Source: Cyclobacteriaceae bacterium (lineage in GTDB: Bacteria > Bacteroidota > Bacteroidia > Cytophagales > Cyclobacteriaceae). From it: a stretch of DNA of 47,435 bases. Below the pieces are notes generated by a model. The model was given only the letters and a program-made list of their open reading frames with translations. It ran no database searches and was not told where the DNA came from. Location of the stretch: NCBI GenBank assembly GCA_022842845.1, contig JALHOT010000022.1, positions 1 to 47,435 of the forward strand. The letters are read 5' to 3'. The number at the start of each line of letters is the position of its first letter. The first letter of the stretch is position 1. Shown in pieces: positions 15,848-24,700 of the stretch. Made by a program: the position numbers and the translations under genes.

Positions 15848-17677
15848 TTAGATTGAACGAATTAATTTTAATTGTTTTTTCAGTTCGCTAAGCTCTTCTT
15901 CGGCTACTTTGATCTTTTGGTTTACCTCATCGCGCAGACTATCAGCGTTTTTCGAGCGCGCAAAGAATTCAAGGTTGTTTCTCCACAAAGCAATATCGTT
16001 TTCCACCTTGCCAATCTTCTTGCGGATGTTCTGCTCTTTTTGCTGAATCTTTTTGTCTGCAAAAGGATCTCCTTTCAATTCATTCAGTTGCGTTTTTAAA
16101 GAAAGCTGGGTCTTCTCAACATCAGACAAGCCACCTATGGCTTCTACAAATTTATCAACGGCTTCACCATGCCTGTTCCGAATGGCATTCATGGCATTAC
16201 GCGGCACAAAACCGGCTGCTGAAAACTTTGCCTGTAAATCTTCCAGGAGTTCTTGTGTAGCAGTACCATTGGCAGCCGCTTCTTCTAAGGCCTGGCAAAT
16301 AGCTTCTTTGCGCTTCAGGTTAGCTGACTGCTCATCGCCTTCTTTTTGCAGTTGCCCTCTTTTCTGATCGAAGAAGAAATCACAAGCTTCTTTAAATTCT
16401 TTGAACAGCTTCTCTCTTACTTTTTCTGGCACAGGACCTACATCTTTCCAGCGCTGTTGCAAGCCCTTCAGTTCATTGGCAACCTTATCCCAGTCACTGC
16501 TCTCTTTCAATTGTATGGCTTTGGCCAGTAATTCTTGCTTGATTTTTAAATTGGCCTCACGCTCTTCGTCAAGTTTTTTAAAGAAGGTGTTCTTGGCATG
16601 GAAGAAAGCCTTGAAGGCGTTCCAGAACTTCTTATTGATTTCTTTGGCTTTGGCGCGCGGAATACCACCAATCTGCTCCCAGGCTTTTTGCAGCGCCAAT
16701 ATCTCTTGGGTCTTTTGATTCCACTCTTTAATTCGATCAGTATTGAAGTTTGCAAAAGGGAGTACTTCCTCAGCAATCTTTAACTTCTTTTCCAGGTTTA
16801 CATGCAATTCTGCCTGCAGGTGTTTTACAAACTCATCGCGCTTAGCGTAAATAGCATCCGAAGCAAGTTTAAATCGCTGCCATACAGCCTCTTTCTCATC
16901 TTTAGGAACGGGGCCTATATGCTTAAATTCGTGGTGTAATTCATTTAATTCTTTGATGGCATCGCGCAGCGAAGTGGCTGACATCAACTTTTCAGCTTTG
17001 TTGATGAGCTCATTTTTGGCCTCGAGGTTTTTCTTTCGATCGAGTTCCTTGAGCTCAAAATAGATGCTCTGGTTATCATAAAAACGATCAACCAAGGCAT
17101 GATAATTGGCCCAAAGTGTCTTGGCCTGTGCGGGGGCTACTGGTCCTGTGCTCTTCCATTGCTTTTGCAATTCCTGGAAGGCATCATATTGATTGGAGGC
17201 GCCAGCACCATCGAGCAGCTCGCGCATCTTTTCAAGGATTTCCTCCTTCTTGCGCAGGTTCTCGTTTCTTTGCTCCTCTTGCTGTTTCATGAATTGATGC
17301 TTGCGGTCGCGCACTAAACGGGCGTTGGCGTCAAACATCATATCAAATTCATCTCCTCTGTATTCAAAATCATCAGCCTGGCCGCCTTCTTCCAAAAAGC
17401 GTTTTTTGGCCTCTGCCTTTTCTTTGTCAGCTATTTCATCATACAATGGCTTGATTTCGCGCAGCACTGCTTCTGCTTTGATTGGACTGGCATCTTTCGA
17501 TAAATCCTTGACAAGCTCCGCCAGCTGTTTTTTAGAGAAAGTACTGTAGTCGGGCTTTAGCTCCTCATCAGCATGATGGAGTACATCCTCTTTATCCTCT
17601 AAATCAGCCTCACTGTGCAAAACACCGGTCACCTTTTCAAGGGCCGATGTACCGTTTTCATGTTCGTTCAATTCCAT
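15848..17677 (-). CDS. DUF349-repeat coiled-coil protein
   Basis: This 609-residue, highly charged, mostly helical protein has at least five DUF349 units, each with a W..(I/V)GPVP-like core: QKQWKSTGPVAP, HHEFKHIGPVPKDE, QKAWEQIGGIPRAK, QQRWKDVGPVPEK and QAKFSAAGFVPRN. The C-terminal 70 residues form a Lys/Glu coiled coil. It has no signal peptide. Proteins of this type are widespread in Bacteroidota and have no firm function. It lies 43 bp downstream of yqgE on the same strand and is probably co-transcribed with it. Confidence 0.9.
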   Translation of the reverse strand: MELNEHENGTSALEKVTGVLHSEADLEDKEDVLHHADEELKPDYSTFSKKQLAELVKDLSKDASPIKAEAVLREIKPLYDEIADKEKAEAKKRFLEEGGQADDFEYRGDEFDMMFDANARLVRDRKHQFMKQQEEQRNENLRKKEEILEKMRELLDGAGASNQYDAFQELQKQWKSTGPVAPAQAKTLWANYHALVDRFYDNQSIYFELKELDRKKNLEAKNELINKAEKLMSATSLRDAIKELNELHHEFKHIGPVPKDEKEAVWQRFKLASDAIYAKRDEFVKHLQAELHVNLEKKLKIAEEVLPFANFNTDRIKEWNQKTQEILALQKAWEQIGGIPRAKAKEINKKFWNAFKAFFHAKNTFFKKLDEEREANLKIKQELLAKAIQLKESSDWDKVANELKGLQQRWKDVGPVPEKVREKLFKEFKEACDFFFDQKRGQLQKEGDEQSANLKRKEAICQALEEAAANGTATQELLEDLQAKFSAAGFVPRNAMNAIRNRHGEAVDKFVEAIGGLSDVEKTQLSLKTQLNELKGDPFADKKIQQKEQNIRKKIGKVENDIALWRNNLEFFARSKNADSLRDEVNQKIKVAEEELSELKKQLKLIRSI

Positions 17678-17720
17678 TGTCTTTAAAAAGCGTGTAAAAA
17701 TACAAAAAATGGCGCTGCCT

Positions 17721-18299
17721 TCAATTTAAATTAGGATCAATTGGATAATTGGCATAAACCGTAAACCTGCCTCCCATATTGTTCAGGGCCTTTTTCCACA
17801 TCTGATCTGGTGCTGTGTCAAAGAAAAGCTCATCATCTACAAAATCGCAAACAATCCAGCTATCCTGGTCTAATTCCTCTTCCAGCTGGCCTGCTCCCCA
17901 GCCGCTATAGCCCAAGAAAAACCGAACATCCGCTTCTACAATCGTTCCAAGCTCAATACCACTTTGCAATTCATCAAAATCACCACCCCAATAAACCGAA
18001 TTTGCAATCCGATTCGCCTCTGGCAAATGTGATAAACGATGCAGGTAGTGAAGAGTATCTTGCTGCACAGGGCCGCCTACATAAGCCATGCCTTCCACAG
18101 CCAAATCGCTGATAATATCGCTGACTTTTACAATGGATGGCTTATTGAGAATAAAACCGAAAGAGCCATCCTGATTGTGTTCGCAAAGCAAGACGACTGT
18201 ACGCTCAAAATTAGGGTCGTTCAGAAAAGGCTCTGAAATTAACAAACGCCCCTTCTCCGGTTGTATTTTATTGCGATACTTAAAAAAATCAAAGTTCAT
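17721..18299 (-). CDS. YqgE/AlgH family protein
   Basis: The product has 192 residues. Family hallmarks are the N-terminal GRLLISEPFLNDPNFERTVVLL, the FGFILNKPS turn, YVGGPVQQDTLHYLH and the FFLGYSGWGAGQLEEEL region. These are small soluble proteins of unclear biochemical role; AlgH/YqgE has been linked to transcriptional effects in Pseudomonas. Upstream, TTG and TAATTTG separated by 21 nt could be a promoter with a shortened -7 spacer. It is first in a two-gene unit with the DUF349 gene and divergent from pdxH. Confidence 0.92.
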   Translation of the reverse strand: MNFDFFKYRNKIQPEKGRLLISEPFLNDPNFERTVVLLCEHNQDGSFGFILNKPSIVKVSDIISDLAVEGMAYVGGPVQQDTLHYLHRLSHLPEANRIANSVYWGGDFDELQSGIELGTIVEADVRFFLGYSGWGAGQLEEELDQDSWIVCDFVDDELFFDTAPDQMWKKALNNMGGRFTVYANYPIDPNLN

Positions 18300-18451
18300 G
18301 GGTGATGCAAATTAGAAAATTGTTGACTGCCCCGACAAGTATTCATCAAGGATGTGAAAAAATTGACTCAGAATACCCCTAATAGATGGATAAAGTAATT
18401 TTTTTAAGCATAATTTCACCTTCGGAAAAGCCTTAATCACACTGTGTTATT

Positions 18452-19093
18452 ATGAATGAACTCCACGCCTTTCGTGTAGAATATGCCAAAGCAAGCCTTG
18501 ATGTAGATTCTATCTTACACGATCCTATTCAGCAATTCGAAAAATGGCTTACAGAGGCCATCAATGCTGGAATAAAAGAACCCAATGCCATGAGCCTGGC
18601 TACTGTATCGGCAGATGGCAGGCCATCTCAGCGCATCGTACTGTTGAAAGGCGTAGAGGATGGTAAGTTTTTATTTTATACAAACTATCAAAGTAAAAAG
18701 GGACAACACCTTGATGAGAACCCGGCCTGTGCGATCACTTTCTTTTGGCCAGAGTTAGAACGACAAATCAGGATTGAAGGCGTGACCAGCAGAATTACTG
18801 AAGAAAAATCGGTTGCCTATTTCCAAAGCAGACCCCGAGGGTCGCAACTGGGTGCCTGGGTTTCTCCACAAAGTTCACCTGTTAAAAGCAGAAGTATTCT
18901 GGAACACCGAATGGCTGAGATAGAAAAACGTTTTGAAGGGACAGAAAAGTTACCAAAACCACAACAATGGGGTGGTTACGCGATAGATCCTTTGCTGTTT
19001 GAATTTTGGCAAGGCAGACCCAGCCGACTACATGATAGAATTGAATTTACAAAAGTTGATAAAGACTGGAAATTGCACCGATTGGCTCCTTAG
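18452..19093 (+). CDS. pdxH: Pyridoxamine 5'-phosphate oxidase
   Basis: This 213-residue protein has the usual PdxH length. It oxidises pyridoxamine or pyridoxine 5'-phosphate to pyridoxal 5'-phosphate with FMN in the cytoplasm. Visible features are the N-terminal YAKASLDVDSILHDPIQQF, the FMN-binding stretch RIVLLKGVEDGKFLFYTNYQ with SKKGQHL, QSRPRGSQLGAWVSPQSS, and the C-terminal signature EFWQGRPSRLHDRIEF ending in RLAP. It is divergent from yqgE and ends 8 bp from the convergent barrel gene, with no terminator between. Confidence 0.96.
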   Translation: MNELHAFRVEYAKASLDVDSILHDPIQQFEKWLTEAINAGIKEPNAMSLATVSADGRPSQRIVLLKGVEDGKFLFYTNYQSKKGQHLDENPACAITFFWPELERQIRIEGVTSRITEEKSVAYFQSRPRGSQLGAWVSPQSSPVKSRSILEHRMAEIEKRFEGTEKLPKPQQWGGYAIDPLLFEFWQGRPSRLHDRIEFTKVDKDWKLHRLAP

Positions 19094-19101
19094 AAAATTG
19101 C

Positions 19102-19911
19102 CTACAGCTTTTTCTTGTTAATGGTGCTTTTACCTTTCTTACGTTGATCGGTTTTTAAATCGACCATGTAGGCTAGCGTTAGCCTGATGCCGCTATTACG
19201 GGATGCCAGTATATCTGTATAATCAGTGGCCGCAGGAAAAACACCATTGCTTCTTCCCAAAAAGCTATGACCTCGCTCGTAGCGCAACATGATATTAATC
19301 TCGTTAAAGCCAAGAGGTTGTAAAACAACGCCCGCCACAAGGTTGATGCCTATTTGTATGCGATTGGGTTCGAGCACCGTCATTTCGTCTTGGGCCACTT
19401 CTTCTAGAGGTTTTTTGAACACAACTGTATAGGGAATGTAGGACACACCGCTCTCAACAATGTCGGTGGATGCAATAGTGCCCTTACCCCCTAACCAATA
19501 GCTAACATTGGGGCCACCACCCAGATAATATTTAAATCCTTTGTTTCCTTTAACACTGCCTCTAAACTGAGCTGTATAAATAATAGGTATATCTATGTGA
19601 TTGTAGATGACCTTATTTTTCAATTTTGTATCCACTTCACCCTTAATTTCTTTTCCTTTTTTTGAATACAATAAAGAAGTAGTTAAAAAGAATCGCTTAT
19701 GAACGCGCAGCGAAACACTGGCACCGGCATGGTACCGAAAAACAGGACTTGTTGAAAAATCAGACTTTAAATCCTTATCATTAAAATTCGACCAGGAAAG
19801 TTGAGGGCCGGCAACAGGACCAACCAATACCTGCGCCTTGAGAGGCACCCCGAAAAGGATGAGCATCCATACTAACAATATGGGAAAGACGTTAATTTTC
19901 AAGGCTGTCAC
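19102..19911 (-). CDS. PorT-like outer-membrane beta-barrel protein
   Basis: The protein has about 270 residues, with a signal peptide (TALKINVFPILLVWMLILFG...LKAQ) and alternating beta-strand sequence: VGPVAGPQLSWSNF, FRYHAGASVSLRVHKRFFL and TTSLLYSKKGKEI, ending in a final strand SGIRLTLAYMVDL followed by a basic tail. The layout matches the PorT-type barrel family (PF13568). The start is uncertain: the frame extends to a TTG at 19938, but a perfect TACCTTTG element covers 19936-19943, so translation must begin downstream. GTG at 19909-19911 is chosen; TTG at 19900-19902 is also possible, and no in-frame ATG leaves a full signal peptide. PorT is a T9SS-associated barrel, but the family is broad and this member need not be the T9SS one. 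Confidence 0.8.
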   Translation of the reverse strand: MTALKINVFPILLVWMLILFGVPLKAQVLVGPVAGPQLSWSNFNDKDLKSDFSTSPVFRYHAGASVSLRVHKRFFLTTSLLYSKKGKEIKGEVDTKLKNKVIYNHIDIPIIYTAQFRGSVKGNKGFKYYLGGGPNVSYWLGGKGTIASTDIVESGVSYIPYTVVFKKPLEEVAQDEMTVLEPNRIQIGINLVAGVVLQPLGFNEINIMLRYERGHSFLGRSNGVFPAATDYTDILASRNSGIRLTLAYMVDLKTDQRKKGKSTINKKKL

Positions 19912-19935
19912 ATCTATTTTAATGCACAAAACATT

Positions 19936-19943
19936 CAAAGGTA
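19936..19943 (-). promoter_or_regulatory. -7 element of the PorT-like gene
   Basis: On the minus strand this reads TACCTTTG, an exact TAnnTTTG match. It overlaps the longest possible start of the gene and supports a downstream GTG or TTG start. No clean -33 is visible. Confidence 0.5.
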
Positions 19944-20103
19944 CTTACATTTCAACTTCTTAATAACCCGAAAAACGATTAACTTCGTGCTTTTACGATA
20001 TTTAATCCATTATTGCAGCCGAATTAGTTTTAATGACAGCTTATCGACTGAGACAAGCATTTTTTGTAATGACCTTGATGGTCATGGATTTTAAGATTGT
20101 TTA

Positions 20104-21420
20104 ATGAAGCTTCTTAGCATTATTACAAGTTGTTTAGTGATGATTGCTGTCTCCGCCAAGAGTCAGAACTATCCTATTTACAATGGCGCATATGCTAACC
20201 CTTTTTTATATAATCCGGCAGCCGCTGCCAACGAAGAGTCTAATATCTTCTTACATCACCGACAGCAATGGCTCGGGGTTGATGGGGCTCCCGTTATTTC
20301 TGCACTCTCTGTTAATTCATTGATTAATGAAAGGCGCTATGGTTTGGGCCTGAAGGTAAGCTCCTTCCAAAGAGGTCTGCTCAACACCAGCGATGTTTCA
20401 GTAGCCTACGCCTATGGAATTCCACTAAATAAAACCAGTCAGCTATATTTTGGTATGGCTGCCGGTGCCATCACTAATGCTGTTGACATCAATCAGGCAA
20501 CCGACCCTGGCGATCCGGCTTTTCTTACTTATCAACCCAATAATTTTCAAGCAAGTGGTAGCTTTGGCCTCTACTATAAAAATAATTCAGGCATCAGCTT
20601 AGGATTGGCACTCCCGCAACTCTTTGGTCCGGCTTTTCTCGATCCTTCCTTTTCAGTAATCACTCCACAGCCTTTTGACCATGTTATTGCCTCTTTAGGA
20701 TACCGAAAGAAAATTCAGGGAAAAATGATGACCAAAAAGGTGAAGGGAATGAAGACCCGTGTGAAAGGAAAAGAAATGATTGCACCGCTAGAGTTTTATC
20801 TGCTTTACCGGTATGCAGCTTATCAGGAAAGCCAGTTTGAAGTAGCGACCAAATTCAACCTTACACAAAGTTTTTGGGTGGGTGGGAGCTTCCGACAAAA
20901 CTATGGCATCATAGCCAGTACAGGATTTCAAATGAAAAAGTTATCCATAGGCTACTCTTATGAATTAGGCTCACAACCTGAGGCCGGCTTTTCGCAAGGT
21001 TCACATGAGGTCTTTGCTTCCCTGCGTTTGGGTGAGATTAAGAAATTCAAAAGGCCTACTCCTGTACTACGTTCTGCCCTGATAACACCAAAAGCAACTC
21101 AACACCAAGCCAGGTTCCAGCATCAAGCCGATGATCCTGAGAAACTGCTTCAGGCACAAACTACAGTTAGCACTAAAATGTATTATGTGGTGGTGCGCTC
21201 TTTTACAGAGTTTACAGCTGCCGATGTATTCAAGAATAAGATGATTGCTGACAAGTACAATGCCGATATCTTTTATTACCCTAAAGACAAACGCTATCAT
21301 GTACACATTTTCTCGACTAGTAAATCGGCAGAGGCCTACGAAGAAGTGAGAAACCTGAAAAACTTTACAAAGATCAAAGACGCCAAAGTATTGTTGGTTG
21401 AATCTGAAGAGAAAAAGTAA
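20104..21420 (+). CDS. PorP/SprF-family T9SS protein fused to a C-terminal SPOR-like domain
   Basis: The product has 438 residues. A signal peptide (about 1-20, ending SAKSQ) is followed by the PorP/SprF signature: YPIYNGAYANPFLYNPAAA near the N terminus, then HHRQQWLGVDGAP and repeated barrel strands up to about residue 315 (SQGSHEVFASLRLGEI). Usual family members end there, at about 300-330 residues. Here a linker (about 320-355) leads to a module with KMYYVVVRSFTEFTAADVFKNKM and YHVHIFSTSKSAEAYEEV, which resembles a SPOR domain (residues 357-430). SPOR domains bind denuded glycan strands of peptidoglycan, so this outer-membrane partner may also reach the cell wall. It lies upstream of the T9SS adhesin gene on the same strand, 315 bp apart. 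The SPOR call is by pattern, not by profile. Confidence 0.85.
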   Translation: MKLLSIITSCLVMIAVSAKSQNYPIYNGAYANPFLYNPAAAANEESNIFLHHRQQWLGVDGAPVISALSVNSLINERRYGLGLKVSSFQRGLLNTSDVSVAYAYGIPLNKTSQLYFGMAAGAITNAVDINQATDPGDPAFLTYQPNNFQASGSFGLYYKNNSGISLGLALPQLFGPAFLDPSFSVITPQPFDHVIASLGYRKKIQGKMMTKKVKGMKTRVKGKEMIAPLEFYLLYRYAAYQESQFEVATKFNLTQSFWVGGSFRQNYGIIASTGFQMKKLSIGYSYELGSQPEAGFSQGSHEVFASLRLGEIKKFKRPTPVLRSALITPKATQHQARFQHQADDPEKLLQAQTTVSTKMYYVVVRSFTEFTAADVFKNKMIADKYNADIFYYPKDKRYHVHIFSTSKSAEAYEEVRNLKNFTKIKDAKVLLVESEEKK

Positions 21421-21735
21421 CAACTGGCTTTTTCAGTTCCCGTTACGAACAATTTACGCAGCACACGGTATAACTTAATATGTGTAATCTAAGGGATGTG
21501 CAGATATACTCTCTTGTTTAAACCTTACCTGTTACCCTCTTTTATAAAACCACAAAACAGGCTCAATTATTTACCTGAATAAAGGACAAGAAGTTTTTTC
21601 TTTCGTTAATTTTGTACACTCAAAGCTCGCTGGTGCAACTTATCGCTTATTCCTACAAGGCTTGGTTACCCTTGACTTTAGAAAATAATACACTGCCATT
21701 GAATATAGATATTTGATCTATTAATACTTACCCCT
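21421..21735 (+). other. Leader/promoter region of the adhesin gene
   Basis: This 315-bp gap has no coding frame of note. It holds the perfect -7 box at 21607-21614, which would give a leader of about 115 nt for the adhesin gene. I see no clear terminator for the upstream PorP/SprF gene, so some read-through is possible. Confidence 0.5.
21607..21614 (+). promoter_or_regulatory. -7 element of the adhesin transcript
   Basis: TAATTTTG is an exact TAnnTTTG match. The region 17-23 bp upstream lacks a TTTG, so the promoter would be of -7-only type. It probably drives the adhesin and the following PorP/SprF gene. Confidence 0.5.
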
Positions 21736-24700
21736 ATGAAACGTTTTACTTTCCTGTTTGTCGTTATGTTCAACTCGCTGGCGACAAGCCTCTATGCTCA
21801 GGAAATCTGTAATAATGGTGTAGACGATGATAATGATGGGTTCATCGATTGCTTTGATAACCAATGCGCCAGTAATACACTATGCAATGGCTCTTACATT
21901 GGCAATGATGCTCTTTGTGAAGCAAAGCCATCGCAATTCCCAGCTTTCAGAATGACCCTTGACTGGGCATCTCCCAATAAGGTAACCAACCACTTAAACC
22001 GTATGTCTATTGGCGATTTAGACAGAGATGGTATTCCCGAGGTAGTTGTTACCAATATTGAGGGCACAAGCAAAGGAGTATATATATTAAATGGAACCAA
22101 TGGTACTATCAAGCACTCTAATAAGGCTTTACCATTTAATGTCGACAGAGAAGTAGTGATTGGCAACATCGACAATGATAATTGTGCTGAGATTTTCCTT
22201 ACTGGTACTCAAAGTGGTACGCGCTACATCTACGCCTACTCCTGCGATCTGACTACACAGCTCTGGCGCTCCCCTGCCCTCTCTGGCGACCCTGGACTCT
22301 TTGCCTTGGCAGACTTTAATGGTGACGGTCAGGTTGAAATGTATTTCCGCGACATGATCTTAAATGCGCATACCGGTGCGCAAATTGCTAATTCAAGTTT
22401 GGCATACACCGATGTAAACGGCAGCCCTGTGGCAGTAGACATTGTTGGAGATGAGAACCTGGAACTTATTTCAGGTTTGAGAATTTTCACAGTGAACATT
22501 GGCGCAGGAACTATCACAGAGCACTCCCGAAGAAATGAATACTTCCTTCGAACAAGTCCGGACGGCAGCCATACCAGTGTAGCTGATTATAATTTAGATG
22601 GCAACCTTGATGTTATCGCTTCTGGTTCTACCATTGCGAACAATACCAACACCACCGTTTTTTTCTGGGATGTTACGAATAACACACTCAAAACTTTCAG
22701 TGATCCCATTGGTGGCAATTTTACTATTCAAAACTGCGGGGGTGGTACGGGCTTCTCTACAGGCGAGTATTATAAAAATGGCTGGCACAGAGGAACGGGT
22801 CGTTTGAATATTGCGGATGCTGATGGTAATGGACGACTCAATGTGGCTTACGTTTCTGGTAAATTTCTATATGCGCTTGATGAGAATTTCAATCTGCTTT
22901 GGAAGAAGACTGTATCTGAAGAGACATCAGGCTACACGGGTTGCACCATGTTTGATTTTAACGGAGATGGCAGCTCGGAAGTTGTGTACAGGGATGAACG
23001 AAATCTCTATATCATCAATGGAACCGATGGTTCTACCTACACTTCCCAACCCTGTATTTCCAGAACTGCGCGCGACTACCCCATTGTTGCCGATGTAGAT
23101 GCTGATGGTCAATCTGAGCTGTGTGTAACCTGTGGTTTTAGTAATCAACTTGCACTAGATAATTTTTGCGATATCTCCTATTCAGAAAATTCACACGTAC
23201 GCGTATACCGAACTGATTTAGAGCCCTGGGTACCTGCCCGAAGACTATGGAATCAAAATGCATATTTCAATGTAAACGTGAATGATGATTTGACCATTCC
23301 CCGAAGACAGCAAAAAATGCAAACTATTTTCTCTGCTACAGGGTGCGATCCAACTAATCCTCAACCTACCAGACCGCTTAATACCTTCCTTAATCAGTCT
23401 CCCTTCCTTAATTCGTTGGGGTGTCCAAAATATGCTTCCCCTGATTTAAGCTATGTTAACAATTCATTGGTGGTCAACCCACCCACTTGCCCTGCAACTA
23501 ATTTTACAATATCATTTTCTATTGAAAACCTGGGAGATGTGCCCGTCAACGGAAATGTACCTGTTACATTTTATAAAGGTAATCCATTACAAGCAGGGGC
23601 AATTCGCTTAAATACAATTACAGCTAACCTCGTTAATTTTACACCAGGTAGTCAGTTTACAGTAAGCAATGCGACAGTAAACGGTGATGGATCAAATTTC
23701 ACTTTGTATGTTGCGATCAATGATAGTGGCAACACTGTTCCCTCCCCGATTTCTTTTCCTAACACATCTATACTCGAATGTAATTATGATAACATCGTAT
23801 CGATAGATGTCAACCCGCTTCCTGCCATTATTAATGCCTTACTAGTACAAAACAATGTCAAATGCGTTGGCAGTACATCACCTGATAATGGTTCCGTCCG
23901 TGCTTTTGTTCCGGTTGGGGCAACCCAAAACACTACTGATTACAATTTCTTTTGGTCAAACGGTGCAAGCGCAACAGCTCCACCAGCTTTTACCGGTCCT
24001 ATCTATTCAGGACTTGATAATGGCACTTTTTCGGTCTATGCAGTTCATAAAACAGCCAATTGTTCATCAGACACAGCCAGTGTCGATGTAATCCGAATAG
24101 ACAGATCAATTCCCATTACTATAAAACTGAACAAAGCCAATACAAACTGTTTATTGCCTAATGGTGAATTGGAAGCGTCTGTTACTGGAGAACCATCATC
24201 CAACTTTACATTTGAATGGTTTGAAGGTAATGATATTACATTCCCAAAGATCGGAGTCAATGAGGTTGCCAGTGGCTTAAAAGCCCAAACATATATAGTG
24301 CTAGTCACCGATAAAATTACGGGTTGTCAGGCAGTTGAATCACTGACTGTACCCGATGAAACTGCCATTCCAGTACCAACCATTACTGAGACGGATATCC
24401 TTTGTTCTACCGCCAACTCAGGCCGTGCGACAGCTACTGTAAGCGGGGCAACCACAGGCTTTACTTTTAAATGGTACAACGGTACGAATGTTAAACCCGC
24501 TCCTGACTTTACAGGTAACGATTATAATAACCTGGTGGCTGGCAGCTATACATTGCTTGTCACTAACAACAACAGCCAATGTAGTTCTGCGCCTGTTACG
24601 ATTACCATCTCTCAAACCACAGCACCCGTAGTCAGCGTTAATAAATTATCAAATTTTACTTCCTGTGATCCGGGCCGACCTAATGGTGCAGCGTCTGCCA

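Noticed and set aside
20069..20085. Hairpin ATGACC/GGTCAT just before the PorP/SprF-SPOR gene
   Set aside because: The stem is only 6 bp and there is no T run; too weak to call a terminator or riboswitch.
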